Below, in pieces: positions 8,183 through 17,107 of a stretch of DNA of 64,000 nt. The first letter of the stretch is position 1. Every line of letters begins with the position of its first letter. Under the pieces are notes generated by a model. It was not told where the DNA came from. It saw nothing but the letters and a program-made list of their open reading frames with translations, and ran no database searches. Position numbers and translations under genes: made by a program. Source of the stretch: Flavonifractor sp. An82. Its GTDB lineage: Bacteria; Bacillota; Clostridia; Oscillospirales; Oscillospiraceae. The DNA lies in contig NZ_NFHG01000005.1 in assembly GCF_002159265.1 (NCBI RefSeq), forward strand, positions 62,001-126,000. Reading direction: 5' to 3'.

Positions 8183-8653
8183 ATGAGGCAATTAGTCGTC
8201 AAGCCGGAGAAGTGCATCGGCTGCCGCACCTGCGAGCTGGTGTGTTCATTCGGGCACTATGAGCAGTTCAACCCCCGCCTGGCCAACATCACCGTGCTGG
8301 AATATGAGGCGGCCACCCTGGCCGTGCCGGTGGTCTGCCAGCAGTGCGAGGACGCAAGCTGCATGAAGGTCTGCCCCGTGAAGGCCATCCACCGGGACGA
8401 GAACGGGGCCTGTGTCATCAATTACGACAAGTGTATCGGTTGCAAGATGTGCCGCAGCGCCTGCCCCCTGGGCAATATGTCCTTCTCCACCATCGTGAAG
8501 AAGGTATTCAAGTGCGACCTGTGCGGCGGAGACCCCAAGTGCGTGAAATACTGCCCCGGCGGGGCCCTAGCCTTTGAGGACCCGGACGCCCGGGACGTGC
8601 GGAAGAAGCTGACCGCCGACAAGATCGTGGCGGCCATGGGAACGGAGGGTTGA
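8183..8653 (+). CDS. Four-cluster 4Fe-4S ferredoxin subunit of the aldehyde oxidoreductase
   Basis: A 156-residue polyferredoxin of the HycB/DmsB-like type. Cysteine groups CIGCRTCELVC, CQQCEDASCMKVC, CIGCKMCRSAC and CDLCGGDPKCVKYC can bind four [4Fe-4S] clusters. Such small subunits are encoded next to tungsten aldehyde oxidoreductases and carry electrons from the pterin subunit to partner flavoproteins. It is the first gene of the operon and ends 3 bases before the large subunit. The start MRQLVVKPEKC is chosen because family members begin just before the first cluster; longer in-frame starts upstream lie in the leader hairpin. Confidence 0.88.
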   Translation: MRQLVVKPEKCIGCRTCELVCSFGHYEQFNPRLANITVLEYEAATLAVPVVCQQCEDASCMKVCPVKAIHRDENGACVINYDKCIGCKMCRSACPLGNMSFSTIVKKVFKCDLCGGDPKCVKYCPGGALAFEDPDARDVRKKLTADKIVAAMGTEG

Positions 8654-8656
8654 GCC

Positions 8657-10459
8657 ATGGGAAACGGATATGTTGGGACCATCCTGCGGGTGAACCTGAA
8701 AAAGGGCTCCATCGTAAAGGAGCCCCTGAACCGCAAGAACGCCGATGAGTACGTAGGCGCCCGGGGCCTGGGCACCAAGTACTACTGCGATGAGTGCGAC
8801 CCCAAGTGCGACCCCCTGGGCCCGGACAACAAGCTCATCTTCATGACCGGCCCCCTCACCGGCACCTGCGCCACCTCCTCCGGGCGGTATAACGCCGTGG
8901 CCAAATCCCCCCTCACCGGCACCATCGGCGCAGCCAACTCCGGCGGCCACTTCGGCCCCGAGCTCAAGTACGCCGGGTATGACGGCATCATCTTTGAGGA
9001 TGTAGCCGAAAATCCGGTCTATCTCTACATCAACGACGGCGTGGTGGAACTGCGGGACGCCTCCCACCTGTGGGGCAAGGACGTGTATGACACCACTGAC
9101 GCCCTCCGGGAGGAGCTGGGCGATGAGTTCCGCATCGCCTGTATCGCCCCCACCGGCGAGAACGGCTGTCTCTTTGCCGGCATCATGAACGACAAGCACC
9201 GGGCCGCCGGCCGGGGCGGCATCGGCGCGGTGATGGGCGTCAAGAAGCTGAAGGCCATCGCCGTCCGGGGTACCGGCTCGGTGACCGTGGCCCGCCCCGA
9301 ATCCTTCTTCCAGGCCTGCATGGATGCCCGGGCCACTTTGAAGGCCCACCCCGTCACCGGCGCGGGCCTGTCCGCCTACGGTACCCAAATCCTGGTGAAC
9401 ATCGTCAACGCCTCCGGCGGCCTGCCCCTCAACAACGGCCGGGACGGATCGGTGTTTGACCTGGCCGACGACATCTCCGGCGAGACCCTGGCCGCCAAGT
9501 ACCTGCTGCGCAACAAGGGCTGCTTCGGCTGCTCCATCGGCTGCGGACGTGCGGTGGAGATCAAGGACGGCCCCTTCAAGTCCAAGGGCGAGGGCCCCGA
9601 GTACGAGGCCGGCTGGTCCTTCGGCGCCGACTGCGGCGTCAGCGACCTGGCCGCTGTGTGCGACGCCAACTTTATGTGCAACCAGTACGGCATCGACCCC
9701 ATCACCATGGGCGCCACCGTGGCCTGTGCCATGGAGCTCTATGAGATGGGGGCCATCCCCGAGGAGGACATCGGCTTCCCCCTGCGCTTCGGCGACGCGG
9801 CCGCCATGGTGAAGGCGGTTGAGATGACCTGCAAGGGGGAGGGCTTCGGCAAGGTGATGGGCCTGGGCTCCTACCGCATGGCGGAGAAGTACGGCCATCC
9901 TGAGCTGTCCATGTCGGTGAAGAAGCAGGAGATGCCCGCCTATGACGGCCGGGCCATCCAGGGCATCGGCCTGGAGTATGCCACCTCCAACCGGGGCGGC
10001 TGCCACGTCCGGGGCTACATGATCTCCCCCGAGGTGCTGGGCATCCCGGTCAAAACCGACCCCCTGGTCACCGAGGGTAAGGCCAGCCTGCTGAAAACCT
10101 TCCAGGACCTCACCGCCCTGGTGGACGCCACCGGTATCTGCCTGTTCACTACCTTCGGCATCGGCCTGCCCGAAGTGGCCGCCCAGTACCGGGAGGCGGT
10201 GGGCAGCAATGAGAGCGACGAGGAGATCCTCCTGAAGGGTGAGCGGATCTGGAACCTGGAGAAGCAATTCAACATTGCTGCCGGGGTGGAAAAGGACACC
10301 CTGCCCCCGCGTCTGCTGCGGGAGAAGCTCCCCAGCGGCCCGGCCGAGGGCAAGGTCAACGACCTCTACACCATGCTGGCCGAGTACTATGCCGCCCGTG
10401 GCTGGGACGCCGAGGGCATCCCCACGGCGGAGAAGCTGGCTGAGCTGCATCTGAAGTAA
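8657..10459 (+). CDS. aor: Tungsten-dependent aldehyde ferredoxin oxidoreductase, catalytic subunit
   Basis: A 600-residue AOR-family enzyme that oxidises aldehydes to carboxylic acids at a bis-pterin tungsten site. N-terminal AOR signatures are clear: GARGLGTKYY, FMTGPLTGTCATSSGRY, SPLTGTIGAANSGGHFGPELK and KHRAAGRGGIGAVMG. The [4Fe-4S] ligands are the CFGCSIGC motif near residue 290 and a distal cysteine in GICLFTTFG near residue 495. GGAGGG precedes the ATG. Downstream lie MoaD and NADH-oxidising subunits, so electrons probably pass to NAD and ferredoxin and not only to free ferredoxin. Tungsten rather than molybdenum is family knowledge, not shown by the sequence. Substrate range unknown. 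Confidence 0.93.
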   Translation: MGNGYVGTILRVNLKKGSIVKEPLNRKNADEYVGARGLGTKYYCDECDPKCDPLGPDNKLIFMTGPLTGTCATSSGRYNAVAKSPLTGTIGAANSGGHFGPELKYAGYDGIIFEDVAENPVYLYINDGVVELRDASHLWGKDVYDTTDALREELGDEFRIACIAPTGENGCLFAGIMNDKHRAAGRGGIGAVMGVKKLKAIAVRGTGSVTVARPESFFQACMDARATLKAHPVTGAGLSAYGTQILVNIVNASGGLPLNNGRDGSVFDLADDISGETLAAKYLLRNKGCFGCSIGCGRAVEIKDGPFKSKGEGPEYEAGWSFGADCGVSDLAAVCDANFMCNQYGIDPITMGATVACAMELYEMGAIPEEDIGFPLRFGDAAAMVKAVEMTCKGEGFGKVMGLGSYRMAEKYGHPELSMSVKKQEMPAYDGRAIQGIGLEYATSNRGGCHVRGYMISPEVLGIPVKTDPLVTEGKASLLKTFQDLTALVDATGICLFTTFGIGLPEVAAQYREAVGSNESDEEILLKGERIWNLEKQFNIAAGVEKDTLPPRLLREKLPSGPAEGKVNDLYTMLAEYYAARGWDAEGIPTAEKLAELHLK

Positions 10460-10463
10460 GCCG

Positions 10464-10745
10464 ATGACGGTGAAATTTTTTGCCTATCTGCGGGAGAAGG
10501 ACTTTGCCGGGACCAAAGAGCTCACCTGCCCCCCTGCCCCCACGGTGCGGGCGCTGGGGGAGGCGCTGTGTGAGCGCTTCGGGCCGAAATTCCGGGCTGA
10601 GTTCTTCTCCCCCACCGGGGCCGAGCTGGGGGAGAAGATCATTGTGATGGTGAACGGTCGTCGGGTGGAATTTCTCTCCGGCCTGGACACGCCCCTCAAG
10701 GACAGCGATACGGTGCAGATCTTTCCGGTGGTGGCGGGGGGTTAA
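10464..10745 (+). CDS. MoaD/ThiS-family sulfur carrier protein
   Basis: A 93-residue beta-grasp protein that starts 4 bases after aor and ends in the Gly-Gly tail (VVAGG) required for thiocarboxylate formation. MoaD-type proteins donate sulfur to precursor Z to make the dithiolene of molybdopterin. MoaD-like genes are often embedded in AOR operons. With two moeA genes divergently placed, the locus supplies cofactor assembly functions dedicated to this enzyme. It could also serve another sulfur-carrier role; no partner adenylyltransferase is in the window. Confidence 0.88.
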   Translation: MTVKFFAYLREKDFAGTKELTCPPAPTVRALGEALCERFGPKFRAEFFSPTGAELGEKIIVMVNGRRVEFLSGLDTPLKDSDTVQIFPVVAGG

Positions 10746-10792
10746 GAACCCTCCGCCGCCCCATTACCCTCTGAAAAGGCGGTGAAGCCCAT

Positions 10793-11266
10793 ATGGATCT
10801 CTCCATGGAGGAAATCCAGACTATTTTGAATCGCTATCCCCCGGAGCAGCGGTACAGTCTGGCCATGCTCCAGGACATGCAGCATCAGTTCAACTACATT
10901 CCCCGGGTGGGGATGGAGGCCCTGGCGGAGTACCTGGGCTGTCCCCTGTCCTCCCTGTACGCCATGGCCACCTTCTACAAGGCACTGAGCCTCAAGCCCA
11001 AGGGCAAGCATATTATCAAGCTGTGCGACGGCACGGCCTGCCACATCCGGGGCTCCACCACCCTGCTGGACGGGGTGCGGCGGCTGCTGAACATCGACGC
11101 CGGGGAGACCTCGGAGGACGGGCTCTTCTCCCTGGAGCTGGTCAACTGCCTGGGTTCCTGCGCCCTGGCCCCGGTGATGGTGGTGGACGGGACCTATTAC
11201 GGTAAGGTGACGCTGGAGAAGCTCCCCGGCATCCTGGAACAGTACCGGGAGGTGGACCATGGATAA
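10793..11266 (+). CDS. NuoE/HydC-like thioredoxin-fold [2Fe-2S] subunit
   Basis: A 157-residue protein of the 24-kDa complex I subunit family. A helical N-terminal part (LNRYPPEQRYSLAMLQDMQ) precedes the thioredoxin-like fold with the four ligands of a [2Fe-2S] cluster in CDGTACHIRG and NCLGSCALAPVM. In HydABC-type complexes this subunit sits beside the FMN subunit. It overlaps the next gene by 8 bases. AAGGCGGTG precedes the start. Confidence 0.92.
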   Translation: MDLSMEEIQTILNRYPPEQRYSLAMLQDMQHQFNYIPRVGMEALAEYLGCPLSSLYAMATFYKALSLKPKGKHIIKLCDGTACHIRGSTTLLDGVRRLLNIDAGETSEDGLFSLELVNCLGSCALAPVMVVDGTYYGKVTLEKLPGILEQYREVDHG

Positions 11267-13052
11267 GACGGTATTGGTGTGCTGCGGCACGGGCTGCCTG
11301 GCCAACGGCAGCCTCAAGGTGGCTGAGGCCTTCCGCACCCAGCTGGAGGGCACGGCCCATCGGGTGGAGTGCGTGGTGAAGGAGACAGGCTGCCAGGGCT
11401 TTTGTGAGAACGGCCCCATGGTGCGCATCCTCCCCGACGACATCACCTATTACAAGGTAAAGCCCGCCGACGCAGCGGAGATCGTGGCCCAGACGGTGGA
11501 ACAGGGGCAGCCCATCACCCGCCTGCTGGCCAAAAACGACGCCGGCCAGCAGGTGACCCGCCGGGAGGACAATCCCTTCTTTGCCCCCCAGGTGAAGGTG
11601 GCCCTGCGCAATGTGGGCACCACCACTCCCTCCAGTGTGGAGGACTATGTGTCCCGCGGCGGTTATGAGGCGCTGAAAAAGGCCCTCACCATGACCCCGG
11701 ACCAGATCATTACCGAGGTGGAGCGCTCCGGCCTGCGGGGCCGGGGCGGCGCCGGCTTCCCCACCGGGCGGAAGTGGCGTACCGCCGCCGGATACGACAA
11801 CTTCCCCAAATATGTGGTGTGCAACGGCGACGAGGGCGACCCCGGCGCATTCATGGACGGCTCCATTCTGGAGGGCGACCCCCACTCGGTGCTGGAGGGC
11901 ATGGCCATCTGCGCCCTGGCCATCGGCGCGGAGGAGGGCTTCCTCTACATCCGGGATGAGTACGCCCTGGCCGTGCAGCACATCCGGGAGGCCATCGCCA
12001 ACGCCGAGGCGGCAGGTATCCTGGGCGATCACATTATGGGATCGGACAAGAAATTAAAGCTCTCCGTAGTCAGAGGCGGCGGCGCATTCGTGTGCGGCGA
12101 ATCCACGGCGCTGATGGCGTCGGTGGCCGGCCGGGTGGGTGAGCCCCGGGCCAAGTACATCCGCTCGGTGCAGCGGGGCCTGTGGGACCAGCCCACCGTC
12201 CTCAACAACGTGGAGACCCTGGCCAATGTTCCGGTGATCCTGCGGTACGGCGGGGACGAGTTTGCCAAGCTGGGTACCGAGGGCTCCAAGGGCACCAAGG
12301 TGTTCTCCATGGTGGGTAAGGTAAAGCGCACCGGCCTGGTGGAGGTGCCTATGGGCGCCACCCTGCGCCACCTGATCTTCGATATCGGCGGCGGTATCCA
12401 GGGGGATCGGCCCTTCAAGGCCGTCCAGACCGGCGGTCCCTCCGGCGGATGTATCCCGGCGGAACTGCTGGACCTGCCGGTGGACTTTGACACCCTCAAA
12501 AGCCACGGCGCCATGATGGGCTCCGGCGGCATGATCGTCATGGACGACCGCAGCTGCATGGTGGAGGTGGCCCGGTACTATATCAAATTCCTCTCCGAGG
12601 AGTCCTGCGGCAAGTGTACCCCCTGTCGGGAGGGGCTAAGGCATATGCTCCAGATCCTCACCGATATCTGCGAGGGACGGGGAGAACTCAGCGACCTGGA
12701 TATACTGGAGGAGCTGTGCCACACCCTGGCGGACAGCTCCCTGTGCGCCCTGGGCAAGTCGGCCCCCAACCCGGTGCTTACCACCCTGAAATACTTCCGT
12801 CAGGAGTACGAGGCCCATATTCTGGAGCACCGCTGCCCCGCCGGTGTATGCACCGCCCTCACCAGCTTCGCCATTGACGCGGAGAAGTGCGTGGGCTGCG
12901 GCGCCTGCGGCCGGGCCTGTCCTGCCGGGGCAGTGTCCGGTGAGCAGAAGCGGCCCCATGTCATCGACCCCGCCCGCTGCATCGCCTGCGGCTCCTGCCG
13001 GGAGGCCTGCAAGTTCGGGGCCGTGGTCACGAAAGGCAAGGTGGCGGGATGA
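11259..13052 (+). CDS. NuoF/HydB-like NAD(H)- and FMN-binding subunit
   Basis: A 597-residue flavoprotein. Residues about 1-110 form a thioredoxin-like [2Fe-2S] domain (CCGTGCLANG, CQGFCENGP). The NuoF core has the FMN motif GLRGRGGAGFPTGRKW, NGDEGDPGAFMD, and the NADH/FMN loop CGESTALMASVAGRVGEPR. A [4Fe-4S] site SCGKCTPCREG with distal LCALGKSAPNPV follows. The C-terminus adds two ferredoxin clusters (CVGCGACGRACPAG, CIACGSCREACKFG). This extended form is typical of HydB/Bfu-type electron-bifurcating subunits and not of plain NuoF. The start overlaps the NuoE-like stop; the stop overlaps the next start as ATGA. Confidence 0.93.
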   Translation: MDKTVLVCCGTGCLANGSLKVAEAFRTQLEGTAHRVECVVKETGCQGFCENGPMVRILPDDITYYKVKPADAAEIVAQTVEQGQPITRLLAKNDAGQQVTRREDNPFFAPQVKVALRNVGTTTPSSVEDYVSRGGYEALKKALTMTPDQIITEVERSGLRGRGGAGFPTGRKWRTAAGYDNFPKYVVCNGDEGDPGAFMDGSILEGDPHSVLEGMAICALAIGAEEGFLYIRDEYALAVQHIREAIANAEAAGILGDHIMGSDKKLKLSVVRGGGAFVCGESTALMASVAGRVGEPRAKYIRSVQRGLWDQPTVLNNVETLANVPVILRYGGDEFAKLGTEGSKGTKVFSMVGKVKRTGLVEVPMGATLRHLIFDIGGGIQGDRPFKAVQTGGPSGGCIPAELLDLPVDFDTLKSHGAMMGSGGMIVMDDRSCMVEVARYYIKFLSEESCGKCTPCREGLRHMLQILTDICEGRGELSDLDILEELCHTLADSSLCALGKSAPNPVLTTLKYFRQEYEAHILEHRCPAGVCTALTSFAIDAEKCVGCGACGRACPAGAVSGEQKRPHVIDPARCIACGSCREACKFGAVVTKGKVAG

Positions 13053-13789
13053 ATATTACCATCGACGGAAAAGTCTGTACCTGCGAGAAGGGGGAGTTCC
13101 TCCTCCAGGTGGCCCGGCGCAACGGGTTCTACATCCCCACACTCTGCCACCATGAGGCGCTGCCCGGACAGGGCTGTTGCCGGGTGTGCATCGTGGAGGT
13201 GGACGAGGGCCGGGGGAGCAAGATCGTGGTCTCCTGCGTGTACCCGGTAGAGCGGGAGTGTACTGTCTATACCGACAGCGACAAGGTCCGCCGTCAGCGG
13301 GGCATGATCCTGTCTCTCCTCCACAAGCGGGCTCCGGACAGCGAACTTATTGCCCAGATGTGCGCCCACTACGGCGCACCGCCGCTGGAGCGGCTCAAGC
13401 CGGTGGAGAGCGGCAGGTGCATCTTGTGCGGCCTGTGTACCCGGGCATGCTCCGAGCTGAGTGTGGGGGCGATCTCCACCATCAACCGGGGCGTCACCAA
13501 GGAGGTGGCCACCCCCTACCACGATGAGAGCCCGGTGTGTGTGGGCTGCGGATCCTGTGCCAGTGTGTGCCCCACCGGGGCCATCGAACTGACCGAGACC
13601 GAAAGCACCCGTACCATCTGGAATAAGACCTTCACTCTGGTGCGCTGCGCCCGATGCGGCGCGGTGCTGGGGACGGCGGAGGAGCTGGCCCTGGCCGCGC
13701 AAAAGGCGGGCCAGGAGCCTGAGACCCTTTGTGAGCGCTGCCGCAGGGGAGCGCTGGCCCAGGTGATGGCCGAAACCTATGGAGACTAA
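13049..13789 (+). CDS. NuoG/HydA N-terminal-like iron-sulfur subunit with C-terminal CxxC pairs
   Basis: A 246-residue electron-transfer subunit. A plant-type [2Fe-2S] site uses C33, C44, C47 and C63. Two ferredoxin-like [4Fe-4S] sites follow at C124/C127/C130/C134 and C164/C167/C170/C174. The His-Cys3 cluster motif normally found in NuoG/HydA is not visible, and the hydrogenase H-cluster domain is absent. The last 50 residues carry CxxC at 200/203 and 228/231, a zinc-ribbon- or rubredoxin-like pattern. As the last gene of the operon it probably wires the NADH module to the tungsten oxidoreductase or to ferredoxin. Confidence 0.85.
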   Translation: MNITIDGKVCTCEKGEFLLQVARRNGFYIPTLCHHEALPGQGCCRVCIVEVDEGRGSKIVVSCVYPVERECTVYTDSDKVRRQRGMILSLLHKRAPDSELIAQMCAHYGAPPLERLKPVESGRCILCGLCTRACSELSVGAISTINRGVTKEVATPYHDESPVCVGCGSCASVCPTGAIELTETESTRTIWNKTFTLVRCARCGAVLGTAEELALAAQKAGQEPETLCERCRRGALAQVMAETYGD

Positions 13790-13803
13790 AGCCCGAATAT
13801 CCA

Positions 13804-13850
13804 AACAACGCGGTCCCCGGAGTATCTGCTCCGGAGACCGCGTTGTTTTC
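13804..13850 (+). terminator. Intrinsic terminator of the aldehyde oxidoreductase operon
   Basis: A long stem (AACAACGCGGTC...CCGGAG / CTCCGG...GACCGCGTTGTT) ending in TTTTCTT, 14 bases after the last stop codon. Confidence 0.85.
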
Positions 13851-13946
13851 TTATGCAGGATCAACTCCGGCGCCCCAACCGTAAAAGAGCCCTCGACTTG
13901 CGCATTTTTGTGAGCGTCTACTTTTATGTTAGCGATTTACCGGATT

Positions 13947-13972
13947 GCGGACGAGCCAATCGGCTCGTCCGC
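13947..13972. terminator. Strong hairpin after the SLH protein gene
   Basis: GCGGACGAGCC and GGCTCGTCCGC form an 11-bp perfect stem with a 4-base loop, 33 bases past the minus-strand stop at 14006. No clear U tract follows, so its role as terminator is likely but not certain. The rest of 13851-14005 shows no gene. Confidence 0.45.
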
Positions 13973-14005
13973 TCCTTGTCATTATCAAATTGTGTTTCCC
14001 ATCCA

Positions 14006-16939
14006 TCAGACTGTGGTTTCCACAAACCGCATGAGGATGGCAGCCACCTGGGCACGGCTGGCCACGCCCTGGGGTGCCAGAGTCCCCCCATCCGCACCAG
14101 TAATGATACCGGCGTTGACAGCCCAGGCCATCGCTTTGACTGCCCAGCTGCTGATAGAATCACAGTCCGGGTAGTCTCCCAAACCCACCTCTATTATGGG
14201 GCTGCCCGCATACCGCCACAGCATGGTGATCAGCTGTTCCCGGGTCAGATTCTGGTCCAGGCTGGTTCCGTCGGAGATGCCGTTCTCCACCGCCCACTGC
14301 TGTCCAGCCTCATACCAACTGTCCCCGCCGGAGGTATCTACCCCCTCAAAGCGGGCCAGCACGGTAACGATCATGGCCCGGTTCATCGCCACTTCAGGCG
14401 CAAAGGTGGTATCACTGGTACCCGCAAACAGCTCCCGGCTGGCGGCAAAATTCACAGCCTCGGAAGCCCAATGGGCGTCGGGCACATCGGCAAAGTCACG
14501 GCTGTTATCCACGATCTTCACCGTATCGCCGTCAGAGAGGGTCACGGTCACACCGCCATCAGTGGTCAGGCTGGTTTTGATGACCTCTTCGGTACCATCG
14601 GCCTTGACCAGAACAGCCACAGTACCGGGAGTCACATCCTCCACCGGAATCTCCACCTTGGCAGTGGTGTTCCGGGGCAGGTCCATAGTGACGGTGGGGG
14701 CCTCATCCCGATTGGAGGAAGCGGAGACGCTGGGCATGGGCAGGGCCACGGCCTGGCCCTTTTGTACGGCATCCTCAACTACATCGGTGGGAAGCTTAAC
14801 CTGAGCCTCCACATTGCCGTCCTTGTCCGTCTTGGTGACAGAGGAGGACCCGTCCTCGTTGGTAATGGTGGTCCGGGTGGTACCATCGGTGTTCTCCACC
14901 ACTTCGGTCTTGTTGCCGGTCTTGTCGGTGGTGGTCGTGGTCACGGTGCCGTCCTTCTTCGTCTCCACGACCTCCTGAGTGCCATCCGGATACTTGGTGG
15001 TCTCAGTGACGGTGCCGTTTGGTTTGGTCACCGTGGTGGTGGTGGAGCCGTCCGGATTTTTCTCAACCTCCGTCTTATTGCCGGAGCTGGAAGAGCTGCC
15101 CGTGGAACCGCCGCCTGAAGAGCGCTGTGAGATAATCAGGGTCCCGGTGGTATAGGTGCCTACATCGGCCAGCACCAGATTGTCGCTCTCAGCCACCCGG
15201 GCCCGGACAGGGTAGCTGCCCACGGCAGTGGGGAACTGGTCGGTCCACTCTCCGTCCACCTGGTACTCCACAGTGACCTTAGCGGTGGAGTCGGCGGGAG
15301 AAACCGTACAGGTGACCGCAGACACATTGCCGCTGGTCTGGGACAGATTGGCCAGGCTCATCGTGTGTTCGGCTCTGGCAATCTGGAAGGTCACGTTGGC
15401 AGAAATCTCACCCGCTGTGATGGAGGCAGTCGCCTGACCCGCATTGATATTGTCGGAATAGGAGATGGCCAAAGCGCCGCCTTCCCAGCCTTCACTGTAT
15501 ACCACCTTGCCGTTCTCCACCGCCTGTCCGGTGTAGACACCGTCGGCGGCGGAAAGGGTGGCCGTGGCGGTGTGGTCACAATCCTCCCGCTGGCAATCCT
15601 CGGTGATGGTACTGCCGCTGGCGGTATAGGTCAAATCATGGCCCAGGGCGGAAACGAAATCATCTTGTTTGGTAGCCTGGCACTTGCTGCAGGTATAGGT
15701 GGAATAGCCTTGTTCTGTGCAAGTGGCTGGAGTTTCACCTGTTTTCTCCCAATTATGAACACAAGAGCTATCCCAACTGCGCTCAATGGCAATATTCTCG
15801 AGATCAATCATGCAAACAGGCGCCCAGGTCATCGGGTCAGCCTCATCAGGATCATAAGCATTATTTTTGACCTGTTCTTCAGCCTGCGCCACCAGATCAG
15901 CATAGCAGCTGAAAATCCAGCCGGATTCTTCTCCCGGAGCATTTACATTATCATTGAAGCAAATTATGCCAGCTCCATCGATCAACGGCTCAGGTACGGC
16001 ATTCTGGATCTTTTCAAAGGTGACCGGTTCGCCGTCTGCCCAATCAGCTGCGTTTTGCATAAAGCGGTACGGAGGATTCAGAATCAGCTTGCCGTCACCC
16101 ATTATCATTTTGCCCCCGGGGCCAATAGATGGATTGGCATAACTCTCCGTATTCCCCTGTCTGAACTCCAATTCACCATTCAGATGCAAGGTGGCATTAT
16201 TGATATTCATCCAGCACTGGCCAGTAACTGTAATGTGGCTGCCGCTGGGGACAGTCAGCGTGTCGTCATAGGCCATAGCCTCATTGGAATTGCCCACCGA
16301 CAATCCACCCGTCAGTGCAAGATTCCCGGACAGGGTCGCGTTGGAGGCCGTCCCAGAAAACCCGCCCTGAACCTGAACTGCACCACTGACCGTACCGCTG
16401 CCCGTCAGAGTGCCATACAGCGACACACGGGGATTCAGTGTACCACCGGCTTGCACTTCCCAGATACTTTCGGCAGGGATATATATTCCGTATACTGTCG
16501 GATAGTCGGGATGGTCGTCTGCACAGGTAAAGGTGCCGGTGGGTCCAATAATAACCCTGTCGCATTGACGCAGTACGGTATCCTGGGTGGAGTAGGCCAT
16601 GTGCATGGTACCGTTGATGGTCAGCTCTTCACATTGGATACCGTAGCAATTCGCTTCAAAATTGACTGTGATGCCGTTAGGGATCTCCCAGGTGTATCCG
16701 GATGTCACTTCAATCCCCACATTAGCAGGAATGGTAAGAACCGCATTTTCCGGCCATCCAAACTCTGCGGCGGGGCTCAAGTAGGCATATCCGCCATACT
16801 CATTTCCCCGAAGTTCTTCAAGTTTGGCAACCAATTTGCTATAATTGGTTACCTCAAAACCGCCCGCCAGCGCCGTGGTGGGCAGCAGTCCCAGCAGCAG
16901 ACATACGGTCAGCAGAACGGCCCCAATGCGTTTTCTCAT
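14006..16939 (-). CDS. SLH-domain cell-surface protein
   Basis: A 977-residue secreted protein. The chosen ATG follows GAGGGGG and begins a signal peptide (MRKRIGAVLLTVCLLLGLLP, then TTALAGG). The first 350 residues are poorly conserved and look like a beta-rich repeat domain. Around 390-435 is a cysteine element (PATCTEQGYSTYTCSKC) common in Clostridial surface proteins. Ig-like domains follow, then a Thr-rich segment at about 620-715 made of DG-T-TTT repeats, probably an extended stalk. From about 810 to the end are three SLH repeats (FADVPDAHWASEAV and two more), which bind secondary cell-wall polymer. The ligand is unknown. It lies after a terminator behind the membrane-tethered sigma factor gene. 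Confidence 0.85.
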   Translation of the reverse strand: MRKRIGAVLLTVCLLLGLLPTTALAGGFEVTNYSKLVAKLEELRGNEYGGYAYLSPAAEFGWPENAVLTIPANVGIEVTSGYTWEIPNGITVNFEANCYGIQCEELTINGTMHMAYSTQDTVLRQCDRVIIGPTGTFTCADDHPDYPTVYGIYIPAESIWEVQAGGTLNPRVSLYGTLTGSGTVSGAVQVQGGFSGTASNATLSGNLALTGGLSVGNSNEAMAYDDTLTVPSGSHITVTGQCWMNINNATLHLNGELEFRQGNTESYANPSIGPGGKMIMGDGKLILNPPYRFMQNAADWADGEPVTFEKIQNAVPEPLIDGAGIICFNDNVNAPGEESGWIFSCYADLVAQAEEQVKNNAYDPDEADPMTWAPVCMIDLENIAIERSWDSSCVHNWEKTGETPATCTEQGYSTYTCSKCQATKQDDFVSALGHDLTYTASGSTITEDCQREDCDHTATATLSAADGVYTGQAVENGKVVYSEGWEGGALAISYSDNINAGQATASITAGEISANVTFQIARAEHTMSLANLSQTSGNVSAVTCTVSPADSTAKVTVEYQVDGEWTDQFPTAVGSYPVRARVAESDNLVLADVGTYTTGTLIISQRSSGGGSTGSSSSSGNKTEVEKNPDGSTTTTVTKPNGTVTETTKYPDGTQEVVETKKDGTVTTTTTDKTGNKTEVVENTDGTTRTTITNEDGSSSVTKTDKDGNVEAQVKLPTDVVEDAVQKGQAVALPMPSVSASSNRDEAPTVTMDLPRNTTAKVEIPVEDVTPGTVAVLVKADGTEEVIKTSLTTDGGVTVTLSDGDTVKIVDNSRDFADVPDAHWASEAVNFAASRELFAGTSDTTFAPEVAMNRAMIVTVLARFEGVDTSGGDSWYEAGQQWAVENGISDGTSLDQNLTREQLITMLWRYAGSPIIEVGLGDYPDCDSISSWAVKAMAWAVNAGIITGADGGTLAPQGVASRAQVAAILMRFVETTV

Positions 16940-17063
16940 ACGTTGTTTCCCCCTCGTCCATAATGTTGCGGAGGAATTTGCCATAAACGTCCCCTGAGCA
17001 ATATCCTCCATGTTTTATATTCGCAGCAAAAGGGACGTCGGGGACTGACCATCCAAACTTTTT

Positions 17064-17101
17064 TAAAAACCGCCGGCCGCCCGAATGGGCGGCCGGCGGC
17101 A
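17064..17101 (-). terminator. Intrinsic terminator after the sigma-factor fusion gene
   Basis: A 13-14-bp GC stem (GCCGCCGGCCGCCC / GGGCGGCCGGCGG) followed on the minus strand by TTTTTAAAAAA, just after the stop at 17108. It separates the sigma fusion from the SLH gene, which therefore needs its own promoter in 16940-17060. A TATAAA box lies near 17015, but I see no convincing -35. Confidence 0.85.
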
Positions 17102-17107
17102 TCTGCT

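Noticed and set aside
14800-15075. Tandem DNA repeat (possible CRISPR or VNTR)
   Set aside because: It is in-frame coding sequence for the Thr-rich DG-T-TTT stalk of the SLH protein, with degenerate units and no spacers.
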